Assembly (NCBI GenBank): GCA_903930085.1
Contig: CAIYXD010000332.1
Coordinates: forward strand, 1 to 8,926
DNA length: 8,926 nt
Direction: 5' to 3'
Source of the DNA: an uncultured Flavobacteriia bacterium
GTDB taxonomy: Bacteria; Bacteroidota; Bacteroidia; Flavobacteriales_D; Crocinitomicaceae
The notes under the pieces are model-generated. The model was not told the DNA's origin, made no database searches, and saw only the letters and a program-made list of their open reading frames with translations. Both the position numbers and the translations under genes were made by a program. Each line of letters starts with the position of its first letter. Positions within the stretch are counted from its first letter, which is position 1. Below are positions 1 to 6,381 of this stretch, piece after piece.

Positions 1-15
1 AAAAAAAGTTGAAAA

Positions 16-450
16 TTATTGTTTTACTATTCGATTTCGTGGAGAAAACCCAACTTTTTTTGGTGGAATACTAGAAAAGACGGAATCCTTTGGAAGAATA
101 GTAGTTTCCTTCATAGTAGCCATTTGATTCAAAGAATCCAAAATCTCACTGTAAATAGATTGCATTTCATCCTGACGCGCTCCATAATACGCCATACTTT
201 CTTCATAGCGCTGGCTTGAAATATGGTGCTTTTCCAGTAATTTTTTTCCAGACAACAACATGGTTTCCTTGAAGCGTGAAACATGCATGTATTTTGTTTG
301 GATATGCGCCTCGAGTATAGTCATTTCTTTCAGAACCATTACCATGGAATCTTTCGGAATCAAATTTTTAGGTTTATTATTGGTCACCAAACGATCCGAA
401 CAAGCACTAACTAGAATAACAGAGAACAGAAAGAGTGTTACACGAATCAT
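16..450 (-). CDS. DUF4296 domain lipoprotein
   Basis: Predicted lipoprotein of 144 residues, function unknown. The first 16 residues are a short hydrophobic signal (MIRVTLFLFSVILVSA) ending in a lipobox with Cys17, so the mature protein should be lipidated and anchored in an inner or outer membrane facing the periplasm. Residues about 29-115 are polar and mostly helical, and they begin with the pattern LIPKDSMVMVLKEM typical of DUF4296, a family found in Bacteroidota. The tail (about 116-144) is basic and probably disordered. An upstream in-frame ATG at 495 would add 15 residues, overlap pyrC and bury the signal peptide, so I chose the ATG at 450, 10 bp after the pyrC stop. It is the last visible gene of a glycosyltransferase-pyrC-DUF4296 operon. 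From memory, DUF4296 genes often sit beside pyrC in flavobacteria. Family call is good; role is unknown. Confidence 0.8.
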   Translation of the reverse strand: MIRVTLFLFSVILVSACSDRLVTNNKPKNLIPKDSMVMVLKEMTILEAHIQTKYMHVSRFKETMLLSGKKLLEKHHISSQRYEESMAYYGARQDEMQSIYSEILDSLNQMATMKETTILPKDSVFSSIPPKKVGFSPRNRIVKQ

Positions 451-460
451 GTTAGAATAA

Positions 461-1801
461 TCAACCTTTAAATAACATGCGTTGACCAAAAACACTTGAA
501 GAAATTTTTCCGTTTGAATAAACTAAATTTCCGTTGACAAATGTTTTGTCGATTGTATAGGAAAAAGTTGTTCCTTCAAAAGGCGACCAACCGCATTTGT
601 AAAGCAAGGCATCTCTAGTAACTGTTGTTTGTTTCTTATCTACAACAACTAAATCCGCAAAATAACCTTCCCGAATAAATCCTCGTTTTTCAATGTGAAA
701 TAAAATTGCTGGAGCGTGCGCCATTTTTTCAACAATTCTTTCCATACTAATCATTCCTTGTTCCATTTTTTCCAACATCGCTTGCAAGGCATGCTGAACT
801 AAAGGTCCTCCAGATGGCGCATTAAAATACGATTGTTGTTTTTCTTCCAAGGTATGTGGCGCGTGATCTGTTGCGATAACGTCAATTTTATTATCCAAAA
901 CCGCTTGGAAAATTGCAGCACGATCCGAAGCCTTTTTGACTGCTGGATTCCACTTGATTAAATTGCCTTTTTGTGCGTAATCTTCGTCCGAGAACCATAA
1001 ATGGTGAATACATGCTTCAGCTGTAATCATTTTCTTCTCCAAAGGAATCGAATTGTCAAATAATGCGATTTCCTTTTCTGTGGAAATATGGAGAACATGA
1101 AGACGCGTATTGAATTTTTTAGCCATTTTAACGGCCAAGGAGGATGAAATATAACACGCATCCTCATCGCGAATTATTGGGTGCAATTCTATTGGAATGT
1201 TTTCGCCATAAATTGCCCTATACTTTTCAATATTTGAGCGAATCGTAGTTTCATCCTCGCAGTGAGTAGCAATAAGCATTGGAGGAACATTTCTGAATAA
1301 ATTCTCTAAAGTTCGTTCGTTATCTACCAACATATTGCCGGTTGAAGAACCCATAAATATCTTTACACCACAAACATTTCTGGCATCTGTGCGCAAAACT
1401 TCGTCCAGATTATCATTGGAAGCTCCCATAAAAAAGGAGTAATTCGCACTCGAAGAGCGCGCAGCAATTTCGTATTTATCTTGCAATAACTTTTGCGTCA
1501 AAGCATTGGGAACCGTATTTGGCATTTCCATGAAGGAAGTTATTCCTCCTGCAACAGCCGCTTTTGATTCCGTGGCAATATCTGCCTTGTGTGTCAAACC
1601 TGGTTCTCGAAAATGCACTTGATCATCGATACAGCCTGGCAGAACAAATTTTCCTTCCAAATCGATAACTTGGATATTTTCTTCGGCGCTTATATTTCCC
1701 GAAATTTTTTCAATAATGCCATTTTTAATGAGAATATCTGCAAGAATTTGTTTGCCTTCATTAACAATAGTTGCAGATTTCAATAAATACGTTGCACTCA
1801 T
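461..1801 (-). CDS. pyrC: Dihydroorotase (class I, amidohydrolase superfamily)
   Basis: Cytosolic enzyme of de novo pyrimidine synthesis that interconverts N-carbamoyl-L-aspartate and L-dihydroorotate; 446 residues, normal for class I. The metal-site region DDQVHFREPG is at 59-68, with His63 and Arg65. Further likely ligands or active-site residues are His180 (ATHCED), His235 and His238 (HVLHIS) and Asp312 in TDHAPHT. The GVKIFMGSSTGNM segment (145-157) and the C-terminal amidohydrolase strands (FADLVVVD, 381-388) also fit. In many dihydroorotases the first motif is DxHxHxR; here the first His is Gln61. I recall the same DDQVHFREPG form in Bacteroidota homologues, so this is probably a clade trait. 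An in-frame ATG exists at 1825, but the ATG at 1801 overlaps the upstream stop as ATGA and starts directly at the conserved domain, so I chose it. Translation is probably coupled to the glycosyltransferase gene. Confidence 0.95.
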   Translation of the reverse strand: MSATYLLKSATIVNEGKQILADILIKNGIIEKISGNISAEENIQVIDLEGKFVLPGCIDDQVHFREPGLTHKADIATESKAAVAGGITSFMEMPNTVPNALTQKLLQDKYEIAARSSSANYSFFMGASNDNLDEVLRTDARNVCGVKIFMGSSTGNMLVDNERTLENLFRNVPPMLIATHCEDETTIRSNIEKYRAIYGENIPIELHPIIRDEDACYISSSLAVKMAKKFNTRLHVLHISTEKEIALFDNSIPLEKKMITAEACIHHLWFSDEDYAQKGNLIKWNPAVKKASDRAAIFQAVLDNKIDVIATDHAPHTLEEKQQSYFNAPSGGPLVQHALQAMLEKMEQGMISMERIVEKMAHAPAILFHIEKRGFIREGYFADLVVVDKKQTTVTRDALLYKCGWSPFEGTTFSYTIDKTFVNGNLVYSNGKISSSVFGQRMLFKG

Positions 1802-2511
1802 AATTTCATTTTTTTCATTTTCCAAACACCAAAAAATGCTTCCTTAAAAATTCCGGAACTCATTTTTGAAACACCATATTCACGATCGATAAATGTTATA
1901 GGAACTTCTACTATTTTAAACTTGTGCAGCACTGCAGCGTATTTCATGCAGATTTGAAAAGCATAGCCTTTAAAAGGTATTGCATCCAAATTTATTGTTT
2001 CCAAGACAATTCTTCGGTAGCACTTAAATCCAGCAGTAGTATCTTTTATAGAAATTAAAAGAATAATTCGCACATAAACACTCGCGAAATAAGACATTAA
2101 AACTCTTTTTAACGGCCAATTTTTAACTTTTCCACCTTTACAATAGCGCGAACCAATACTCAAATCTGCACCTTCTGTTGCGCAAGCGTTGTACAAACGA
2201 ATTAAATCATCCGGATTATGTGAAAAATCACAGTCCATCTCAAAAATATAATCGTAACCTTTGTTAATTGACGTTTTAAAACCATGGATATAAGCTGTGC
2301 CTAACCCCATTTTTCCTTGTCTTTTTTCCAAATGGATGCGATTCGGGAATTCCTTTTGAAGTTCCTCTATTTTCTCTGCTGTTCCATCGGGGGAGTTGTC
2401 ATCCACAAAAAGTAGGTGAAAATCTTTTTCAAATGCCATGATTGTGCGGGTCATTCGCTCCACATTCTCAATTTCATTATACGTTGGAATAATAATTACT
2501 GAATCTGACAC
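1798..2511 (-). CDS. GT2 glycosyltransferase, polyprenol monophosphomannose synthase-like
   Basis: Family 2 glycosyltransferase of 237 residues resembling dolichol-phosphate mannose synthase (Dpm1). Such enzymes move mannose from GDP-mannose to a polyprenyl phosphate at the cytoplasmic face of the membrane, supplying a lipid-linked sugar donor. Visible motifs are PTYNE (9-13), DDNSPDG (37-43), KMGLGTAY (67-74), the metal-binding MDCDFSHNP (92-100), GSRY (120-123), DTTAGFKCYRR (157-167), KGYAFQ (181-186) and FIDREYGVSKM (207-217), all in Dpm1-like order. There is no C-terminal membrane domain, so it is the short soluble or peripheral type. The start is GTG at 2511: a TAA stop lies directly before it in frame and the PTYNE motif follows within 8 residues, so no other start fits. 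Its stop overlaps the pyrC start as ATGA. The sugar and acceptor are inferred from family resemblance only. Confidence 0.88.
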   Translation of the reverse strand: MSDSVIIIPTYNEIENVERMTRTIMAFEKDFHLLFVDDNSPDGTAEKIEELQKEFPNRIHLEKRQGKMGLGTAYIHGFKTSINKGYDYIFEMDCDFSHNPDDLIRLYNACATEGADLSIGSRYCKGGKVKNWPLKRVLMSYFASVYVRIILLISIKDTTAGFKCYRRIVLETINLDAIPFKGYAFQICMKYAAVLHKFKIVEVPITFIDREYGVSKMSSGIFKEAFFGVWKMKKMKL

Positions 2512-2530
2512 TTAATCGTTTTTTGTAAAA

Positions 2531-2558
2531 CAAAAATAGTTAATTATAATTTATCAAA
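2531..2558 (-). promoter_or_regulatory. Candidate promoter of the glycosyltransferase-pyrC-DUF4296 operon
   Basis: On the minus strand, TATTTTTG at 2531-2538 matches the Bacteroidota -7 element TAnnTTTG, and TTTG at 2555-2558 may be the -33 element. The spacing of 16 bp is slightly short for the class. The -7 element lies 19 bp before the GTG start, giving a leader of roughly 10-15 nt. The site is AT-rich, so chance matches are possible. Confidence 0.45.
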
Positions 2559-2589
2559 AGTTAATTTAATTTAAATCCTGCTATTGTCT

Positions 2590-2597
2590 TATCTTTG
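2590..2597 (+). promoter_or_regulatory. Candidate -7 element for the secreted LVIVD-type gene
   Basis: TATCTTTG matches the Bacteroidota -7 consensus TAnnTTTG exactly and lies 18 bp before the GTG start at 2616. I see no good TTTG at the expected -33 spacing. The element faces away from the glycosyltransferase promoter, so the 104-bp gap is a divergent promoter region. Confidence 0.5.
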
Positions 2598-2615
2598 GCT
2601 ATATAAGATTTACAA

Positions 2616-3995
2616 GTGGTTCGATTTTTATTTTTATGTTTTTTTTATTCCAAGTTAGTTCAAGCACAAGAGCAAAAGAACATCGCATTTCTTGATAATT
2701 GGTCAGAAGATTCGCTTATAACGAATACGAGTCTTGTGCGATATAGCGGTTGCTGGGGCTTCACAAGAGAAAATAAAGAATATGCCATTATTGGCTCGAC
2801 GGAAGGAACGCATTTTTTTCTGCTGGATGAAACAAACCAACTTAAATCCTGCGGATTTGTTGAAGGCAAATTCAATTCTTCGCAAGTAATCCATCGCGAA
2901 TTCAAAACTTTCGGAAAGTATGCCTACTCTATTTGCGATGAGGGAAATAGCAGCCTGCAAATAATTGACATCTCCTATTTGCCGGATTCCGTCGTGAAAG
3001 TAGCAGACTTTCAGGATGCAAATTTCGGGAAAGTGCACAATTTATTTATCGATACTACAAACGCTCTCTTGTATGCCTGCTTGGTAACTCCCATTGTTGA
3101 CGGTATTGCAAATTCACTTGTTCCGTTGAGGGTTTTTTCACTTGCAAATCCAATTAATCCTGTTCTACTTTGGGAAGGTCCGTCGGACATACCAGAAGTT
3201 CACGATATCTATGTTCGGGATAATATTGGGATTTTAAATTGTGGCGAAAATGGATTACGTGTTTATGATTTCACAAATCCTTCTGCACCAATGTATACAA
3301 GCAACCTGCTTTTTTACCAAGACCAGGGATATAATCACCAAGGTTGGTTGAGTCCGGATGGAAAAACCTATGTTTTCGCAGATGAAACAAACGGAAAACG
3401 CCTAAAAAAATGTTCTGTTGGTGGAGATTACTCCATTCAAGTTGATAATTTCTTCGGAACAAATTATGAGAACAACAGCATTCCACATAATATAATGACA
3501 ACAAATGAATTTGCTTTTGTGGCGTATTACAACGAAGGATTGCGCATTTTTGACATTCGAAACGTTCCAAATGAAATTGCAAGTTTTGACACCTATCCGA
3601 CCGAAAACTTTTTTAAAATGAATGGTGCATGGGGCGTTTATTCTAATTACTCTAGCGGAAGATTAATCGTTTCCGATCGACAAAACGGCTTGTTCCTATT
3701 TCACTTCGACCAATCCGTCTTTTTAAATCCTGCTGCGGAGGAATTTTCTTTGTATCCAAATCCTGCAGAAAAAGGGAAGCAAATTATCGTTCGATCCATG
3801 AAAGACGCTATTGCTGAATTTACCGTTTCTATCTATTCTGAAAACGGCAAGATTATTCAATCTGAGATGGTTAAAAATAAAACATTCCTTTCTCTAAAAA
3901 CACCTAATTCTGCTGGTATTTATCTTGTAAAAATTACGTATACCAATTATTTACAAGAAACGATTACCCATACAAAAAAACTTATCGTCAATTAA
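2616..3995 (+). CDS. Secreted choice-of-anchor B (LVIVD-type) protein with T9SS type A sorting domain
   Basis: Predicted exported protein of 459 residues. Residues 1-18 are a short signal peptide (MVRFLFLCFF, ending near VQAQ). Residues about 45-365 resemble the choice-of-anchor B family of LVIVD-like beta-propeller repeats: GCWGFTRENKEYAIIGSTEG (45-64), LQIIDIS (114-120), LRVYDFTNP (214-222), HQGWLSPDGKTYVFADE (241-257), PHNIMTTNEFAFVAYYNEG (290-308), LRIFDI (309-314) and GAWGVYSNYSSGRLIVSD (337-354). Residues about 375-459 (FSLYPNPAEKG ... GIYLVKI ... KKLIV) form a T9SS type A sorting domain, so the protein should cross the outer membrane through the Type IX system and be released or surface-attached. 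The start is GTG at 2616: an in-frame TAA lies at 2604-2606 and no other start precedes the signal peptide. It appears monocistronic, and its ligand or role is unknown. Proteins of this family often occur in marine and freshwater Bacteroidota. Confidence 0.87.
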   Translation: MVRFLFLCFFYSKLVQAQEQKNIAFLDNWSEDSLITNTSLVRYSGCWGFTRENKEYAIIGSTEGTHFFLLDETNQLKSCGFVEGKFNSSQVIHREFKTFGKYAYSICDEGNSSLQIIDISYLPDSVVKVADFQDANFGKVHNLFIDTTNALLYACLVTPIVDGIANSLVPLRVFSLANPINPVLLWEGPSDIPEVHDIYVRDNIGILNCGENGLRVYDFTNPSAPMYTSNLLFYQDQGYNHQGWLSPDGKTYVFADETNGKRLKKCSVGGDYSIQVDNFFGTNYENNSIPHNIMTTNEFAFVAYYNEGLRIFDIRNVPNEIASFDTYPTENFFKMNGAWGVYSNYSSGRLIVSDRQNGLFLFHFDQSVFLNPAAEEFSLYPNPAEKGKQIIVRSMKDAIAEFTVSIYSENGKIIQSEMVKNKTFLSLKTPNSAGIYLVKITYTNYLQETITHTKKLIVN

Positions 3996-4045
3996 TTAAC
4001 GACTCGTAATTCCATCAAAAAAAAGGGTGACATAGAAAATCAGAA

Positions 4046-4522
4046 CTAGATGGAAGTATTTTCAACTGCATCTCTAATCAAATCACTTTCATAACCTTTT
4101 GATTGCAGGTAACGCATTATTTTAGACTGTTTATCCCATGAATTTTTCACTAAAACAAGTTCCTGCGCTTTCTTATTTGCCAATTGAACAAGCGTTTGCC
4201 AGTATTCATCTCCATCGATTTCTTTCAGGGCTTTTTGAATAGAATAGTTGGAAATGTGTTTTTGAGCGAGGTAACTTTTAATTTTAATTCTTCCCCATTT
4301 TTTGATGCGAAACTTACCAGATACATAAGCAGAGGCAAAACGTTCTTCATCTAAAAATCGATTGGAAATAAGGTCCGCAATTAGCTGTTGACGTTCTTCT
4401 AGAAAGAAGCCCCACAAAATAAGTTTTTGATCTATCTCAAATTGGCAGCGTTCCTGGTATGCACAAAGCGCTTCTAATTTTGCTTTGGCTTCCAAAAAAG
4501 AGTATTTACACTCCGACTTCAT
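4046..4522 (-). CDS. recX: Regulatory protein RecX
   Basis: RecX family, 158 residues, the usual size. RecX proteins bind RecA filaments and limit recombinase and SOS-coprotease activity in the cytosol. The signature block is FLDEERFASAYV (56-67) followed by the basic stretch GKFRIKKWGRIKIKSYL (69-85). Around it are three-helix repeats: an N-terminal one (about 8-52), the central one, and a C-terminal one (KIMRYLQSKGYESDLIRDAV, 134-153). The ATG at 4522 is one base after the rng stop at 4524-4526, so the two genes are very likely co-transcribed and coupled. The start codon lies in the loop of a strong hairpin (see 4506-4534). recA is not in the window. The gene converges on the LVIVD-type gene across a 50-bp gap in which I see no clear terminator. 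Confidence 0.93.
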   Translation of the reverse strand: MKSECKYSFLEAKAKLEALCAYQERCQFEIDQKLILWGFFLEERQQLIADLISNRFLDEERFASAYVSGKFRIKKWGRIKIKSYLAQKHISNYSIQKALKEIDGDEYWQTLVQLANKKAQELVLVKNSWDKQSKIMRYLQSKGYESDLIRDAVENTSI

Positions 4523-4534
4523 GTCAGAGTGTAA
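4506..4534 (-). promoter_or_regulatory. Hairpin spanning the rng stop and recX start
   Basis: In the minus-strand transcript TTACACTC, then T, then GAC, pairs with GTC, then G, then GAGTGTAA, around the five-base loop ATGAA. That gives 11 Watson-Crick pairs plus one U-G wobble. The rng stop codon is in the 5' arm and the recX AUG is the first three loop bases. A T6 run follows 6 nt after the stem (4494-4499), so an attenuator is possible, but the stem is not GC-rich and the run lies inside recX. The structure is seen directly; a role in translational coupling is inferred. Confidence 0.6.
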
Positions 4535-6071
4535 TTTCCTCGTTCTTTTTATTTACAAATGAATATTGTAGCAAGTGATGCGCGGTAACTCCCCGCACGG
4601 TAATCCATTTCTTGTATTTAAAAAACCATTTTACCTGACGGGAAAAAATTCCTTTTTTGAAAAATGCTTCTAAGTAAGGATGTACCATTAAACTCACGTG
4701 TGCCTCTTTGCGATCCAAAATCAAATAATTTAAATTTGACTCAATTTCTTCCGCAAACAAGATACTTGCTTGAACTTCACCTGTGCCATTGCATGTTGGA
4801 CACATCTCAGATGTTTTGATATCTGTTTCAGGTCGCACGCGTTGGCGTGTAATTTCAATAACTCCAAATTTTGATGGTGGTAATATATTATGTTTTGCAC
4901 GATCGCGCAACATGTGACCTTTCAATGTTTCGAAAAGCATTTTGTTGTTCTCCCGATTGTGCATATCGATAAAGTCGACACATACAATTCCGCCCATATC
5001 GCGCAGTTGTAAAACACGCGCAATTTCTTCCGCTGCTTCCATATTGGTTGCAAGCGCATTACTTTCTTGTCCATCAGAGCCTTTTCTGTTACCGCTATTT
5101 ACATCGATAACGTGCATTGCTTCTGTGTGTTCGATAATTAAATACCCACCATTTGAAAGTGGTACTTTTTTACCGAAAAGGGTTTTGATCTGTTTGGTAA
5201 TACCAAACCGTTCAAAAATGCTGATTTTGCTATCGTAAAGCTTCACGATCTTTTCACGACCTGGAGCAATTCCGGTAACAAAGTCCTTCATTTCAGTGCA
5301 AAGCGCTTCATCATTGACATGGATATTTGAAAAATCCGCATTCAATAAATCGCGCAATATGGAAGATGTTTTGTCAATCTCTCCTAAAACGCGTTTCGGC
5401 GGTGTAGAAGTTTTTAGATTTCCATACATTATTTTCCACTTGTCAAGCAAATTTTTAAGGTCTTGATCAAGTTGCTCAATCTTCTTATTCTCAGCTACAG
5501 TGCGGATAATAACGCCAAAATTTTTGGGCTTTATACTATCCATCAAATTCTTCAAACGGTCTCTTTCTTCCGGTTCTTTGATCTTCTGTGAAATAGAGAT
5601 CTTATCAGAAAAAGGAACCAAAACAAGGTAACGTCCCGCCAAAGTAATTTCAGCGCTCAAACGTGGACCTTTACTGGAGATTGGTTCTTTCGCCACTTGC
5701 ACCAAAATTGGTTGTGAAGAAGAAACGATTTCATCAATCTTTCCGTCCTTTGGAATATCTTTATCGCATTTAAAATAAAGAAGATCGGCTACGTTTTGCT
5801 TGCCATGCAGCGTATCCTTGGTAAATCTATTCAATGAATTAAATTGTGGTCCAAGATCCAAATAATGCAAAAAAGCATCTTTTTCAAAACCAACATCCAC
5901 GAAAGCCGCGTTTAAACTTGGAACAACTTTCCGAACTTTACCAAGGTATATGTCACCTACTGCAAATTCGTTGTTTCCTCGCTCTTCATGTAATTCAATA
6001 AGTTTACCATCGCGCAACAAAGCAAGCCAGATTCCTCCTTTTCTGGAATCTACTACTAGTTCTAAACTCAC
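4524..6071 (-). CDS. rng: Ribonuclease G (RNase E/G family)
   Basis: Single-strand-specific endoribonuclease of 515 residues, the size of RNase G rather than long RNase E; it acts in rRNA maturation and mRNA decay in the cytosol. The N-terminal S1-like RNA-binding domain is at about 36-130 (FAVGDIYLGKVRKVVPSLNAAFVDVG begins it at 36). The catalytic DNase I-like domain carries the metal-binding aspartates Asp323 (HVIDVNSG) and Asp366 (VCVDFIDM). The zinc-link motif CPTCNGTG is at 424-431 (Cys424, Cys427), and a small C-terminal domain follows. There is no long disordered degradosome scaffold. The start is GTG at 6071: an in-frame TAA lies seven codons upstream and no ATG is available between them. 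It follows the 30-codon basic gene after an 84-bp leader with two hairpins, and I see no clear promoter of its own there. It is one base from recX downstream. Confidence 0.95.
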   Translation of the reverse strand: MSLELVVDSRKGGIWLALLRDGKLIELHEERGNNEFAVGDIYLGKVRKVVPSLNAAFVDVGFEKDAFLHYLDLGPQFNSLNRFTKDTLHGKQNVADLLYFKCDKDIPKDGKIDEIVSSSQPILVQVAKEPISSKGPRLSAEITLAGRYLVLVPFSDKISISQKIKEPEERDRLKNLMDSIKPKNFGVIIRTVAENKKIEQLDQDLKNLLDKWKIMYGNLKTSTPPKRVLGEIDKTSSILRDLLNADFSNIHVNDEALCTEMKDFVTGIAPGREKIVKLYDSKISIFERFGITKQIKTLFGKKVPLSNGGYLIIEHTEAMHVIDVNSGNRKGSDGQESNALATNMEAAEEIARVLQLRDMGGIVCVDFIDMHNRENNKMLFETLKGHMLRDRAKHNILPPSKFGVIEITRQRVRPETDIKTSEMCPTCNGTGEVQASILFAEEIESNLNYLILDRKEAHVSLMVHPYLEAFFKKGIFSRQVKWFFKYKKWITVRGVTAHHLLQYSFVNKKNEEITL

Positions 6072-6091
6072 GAAAGCCTTTTTAAAATGTT

Positions 6092-6134
6092 AAAAAAACA
6101 GAAAAAACTTAGCAGATAAAGACCTACTAAGTTT
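6092..6134 (-). terminator. Intrinsic terminator or attenuator between the basic small gene and rng
   Basis: On the minus strand AAACTTAGTAGGT (6122-6134) pairs with ATCTGCTAAGTTT (6105-6117) around the loop CTTT. The 13 positions include two G-U wobbles. The stem runs into TTTTTT, then CTG, then TTTTTTT (6092-6107). It lies 21 bp after the small gene's stop and 33 bp before the rng GTG. The stem is AT-rich, so termination may be partial, leaving read-through into rng. Confidence 0.6.
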
Positions 6135-6144
6135 ATAATGTTGT

Positions 6145-6159
6145 GTAACAAAATGTTAC
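6145..6159. repeat. Perfect short inverted repeat over the small gene's stop codon
   Basis: GTAACA, a three-base spacer and TGTTAC form a perfect 6-bp stem. It covers the TAA of the 30-codon gene and sits 10 bp before the larger hairpin at 6105-6134. It could be a small RNA hairpin in the rng leader or a DNA-binding site. Stretches this short also arise by chance in AT-rich DNA. Confidence 0.35.
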
Positions 6160-6248
6160 TTTTTCTTTTTATGACGGTTTTTTCTTAGTCTTTTCTTACG
6201 CTTGTGCGTCGCCATTTTATGTCTTTTTCTCTTTTTACCACTTGGCAT
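6156..6248 (-). CDS. 30-residue basic protein, AURKAIP1/COX24 (mS38/bS22)-like
   Basis: A 30-codon reading frame from ATG to TAA encoding an extremely basic peptide: it begins MPSGKKRKRHKM and continues with HKRKKRLRKNRH before a Lys-rich end. More than half of the residues are Lys or Arg, there is no acidic residue, and there are three His. The pattern of a KKRKRHKM block followed by HKRKKRLRKNR matches the short C-terminal domain of the AURKAIP1/COX24 family, which includes mitochondrial small-subunit protein mS38 and the actinobacterial ribosomal peptide bS22. I infer a small ribosomal or rRNA-binding protein in the 30S subunit. I recall nearly identical peptides annotated as hypothetical in other Bacteroidota. 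It lies between the HU terminator and rng, with a candidate promoter upstream and a terminator-like hairpin downstream. Because of its size automated callers often miss it. The coding call is firm for its length; the family call is moderate. Confidence 0.8.
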   Translation of the reverse strand: MPSGKKRKRHKMATHKRKKRLRKNRHKKKK

Positions 6249-6299
6249 AATCCTATATTTAAATTATTAATTTCTTTTAAAAATACCTATTAACAGGTG

Positions 6300-6330
6300 A
6301 AAAACACTCTCGCTTTTTACAACGAGAGTG
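6300..6330 (-). terminator. Intrinsic terminator of the HU-family gene
   Basis: On the minus strand CACTCTCG (6323-6330) pairs perfectly with CGAGAGTG (6305-6312) around a 10-base loop and is followed at once by TTTTT (6300-6304). It lies about 50 bp after the HU stop. The orientation of the T run fits leftward transcription only. Confidence 0.8.
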
Positions 6331-6364
6331 CAAAGATACTAAATTCAACTGAATTTTTTAACAA
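6331..6364 (-). promoter_or_regulatory. Candidate promoter of the small basic gene (and possibly rng-recX)
   Basis: On the minus strand TATCTTTG at 6331-6338 matches TAnnTTTG and is followed by CA, a frequent continuation. A TTG at 6362-6364, 23 bp upstream, could be the -33 element. The -7 element directly abuts the HU terminator stem, so the predicted start site falls inside the 5' arm of that hairpin. The leader to the ATG at 6248 would be about 75-80 nt. Confidence 0.5.
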
Positions 6365-6381
6365 TTAACCGAAATTGGTGA

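Noticed and set aside
451..495. 15-residue N-terminal extension of the DUF4296 lipoprotein
   Set aside because: It overlaps the pyrC end and moves the hydrophobic signal and lipobox away from the N-terminus.
1802..1825. 8-residue N-terminal extension of PyrC
   Set aside because: The ATG at 1801 gives an ATGA overlap with the upstream stop and matches the expected domain start; the extra residues are translated from the end of the glycosyltransferase gene.
2703..3582. Minus-strand open frames of 81-111 codons inside the LVIVD-type gene
   Set aside because: They are shadows of the plus-strand gene; their products have no recognisable domain or initiation context and the coding signal is clearly on the plus strand.
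3986..4001. Near-palindrome CGTCAATTAATTAACG at the end of the LVIVD-type gene as a terminator
   Set aside because: It is AT-rich, has no room for a loop with a stable stem and is not followed by a T run on either strand.
4942..5238. Plus-strand 98-codon frame inside rng
   Set aside because: It is antisense to the conserved catalytic core of RNase G, which explains the lack of stops.
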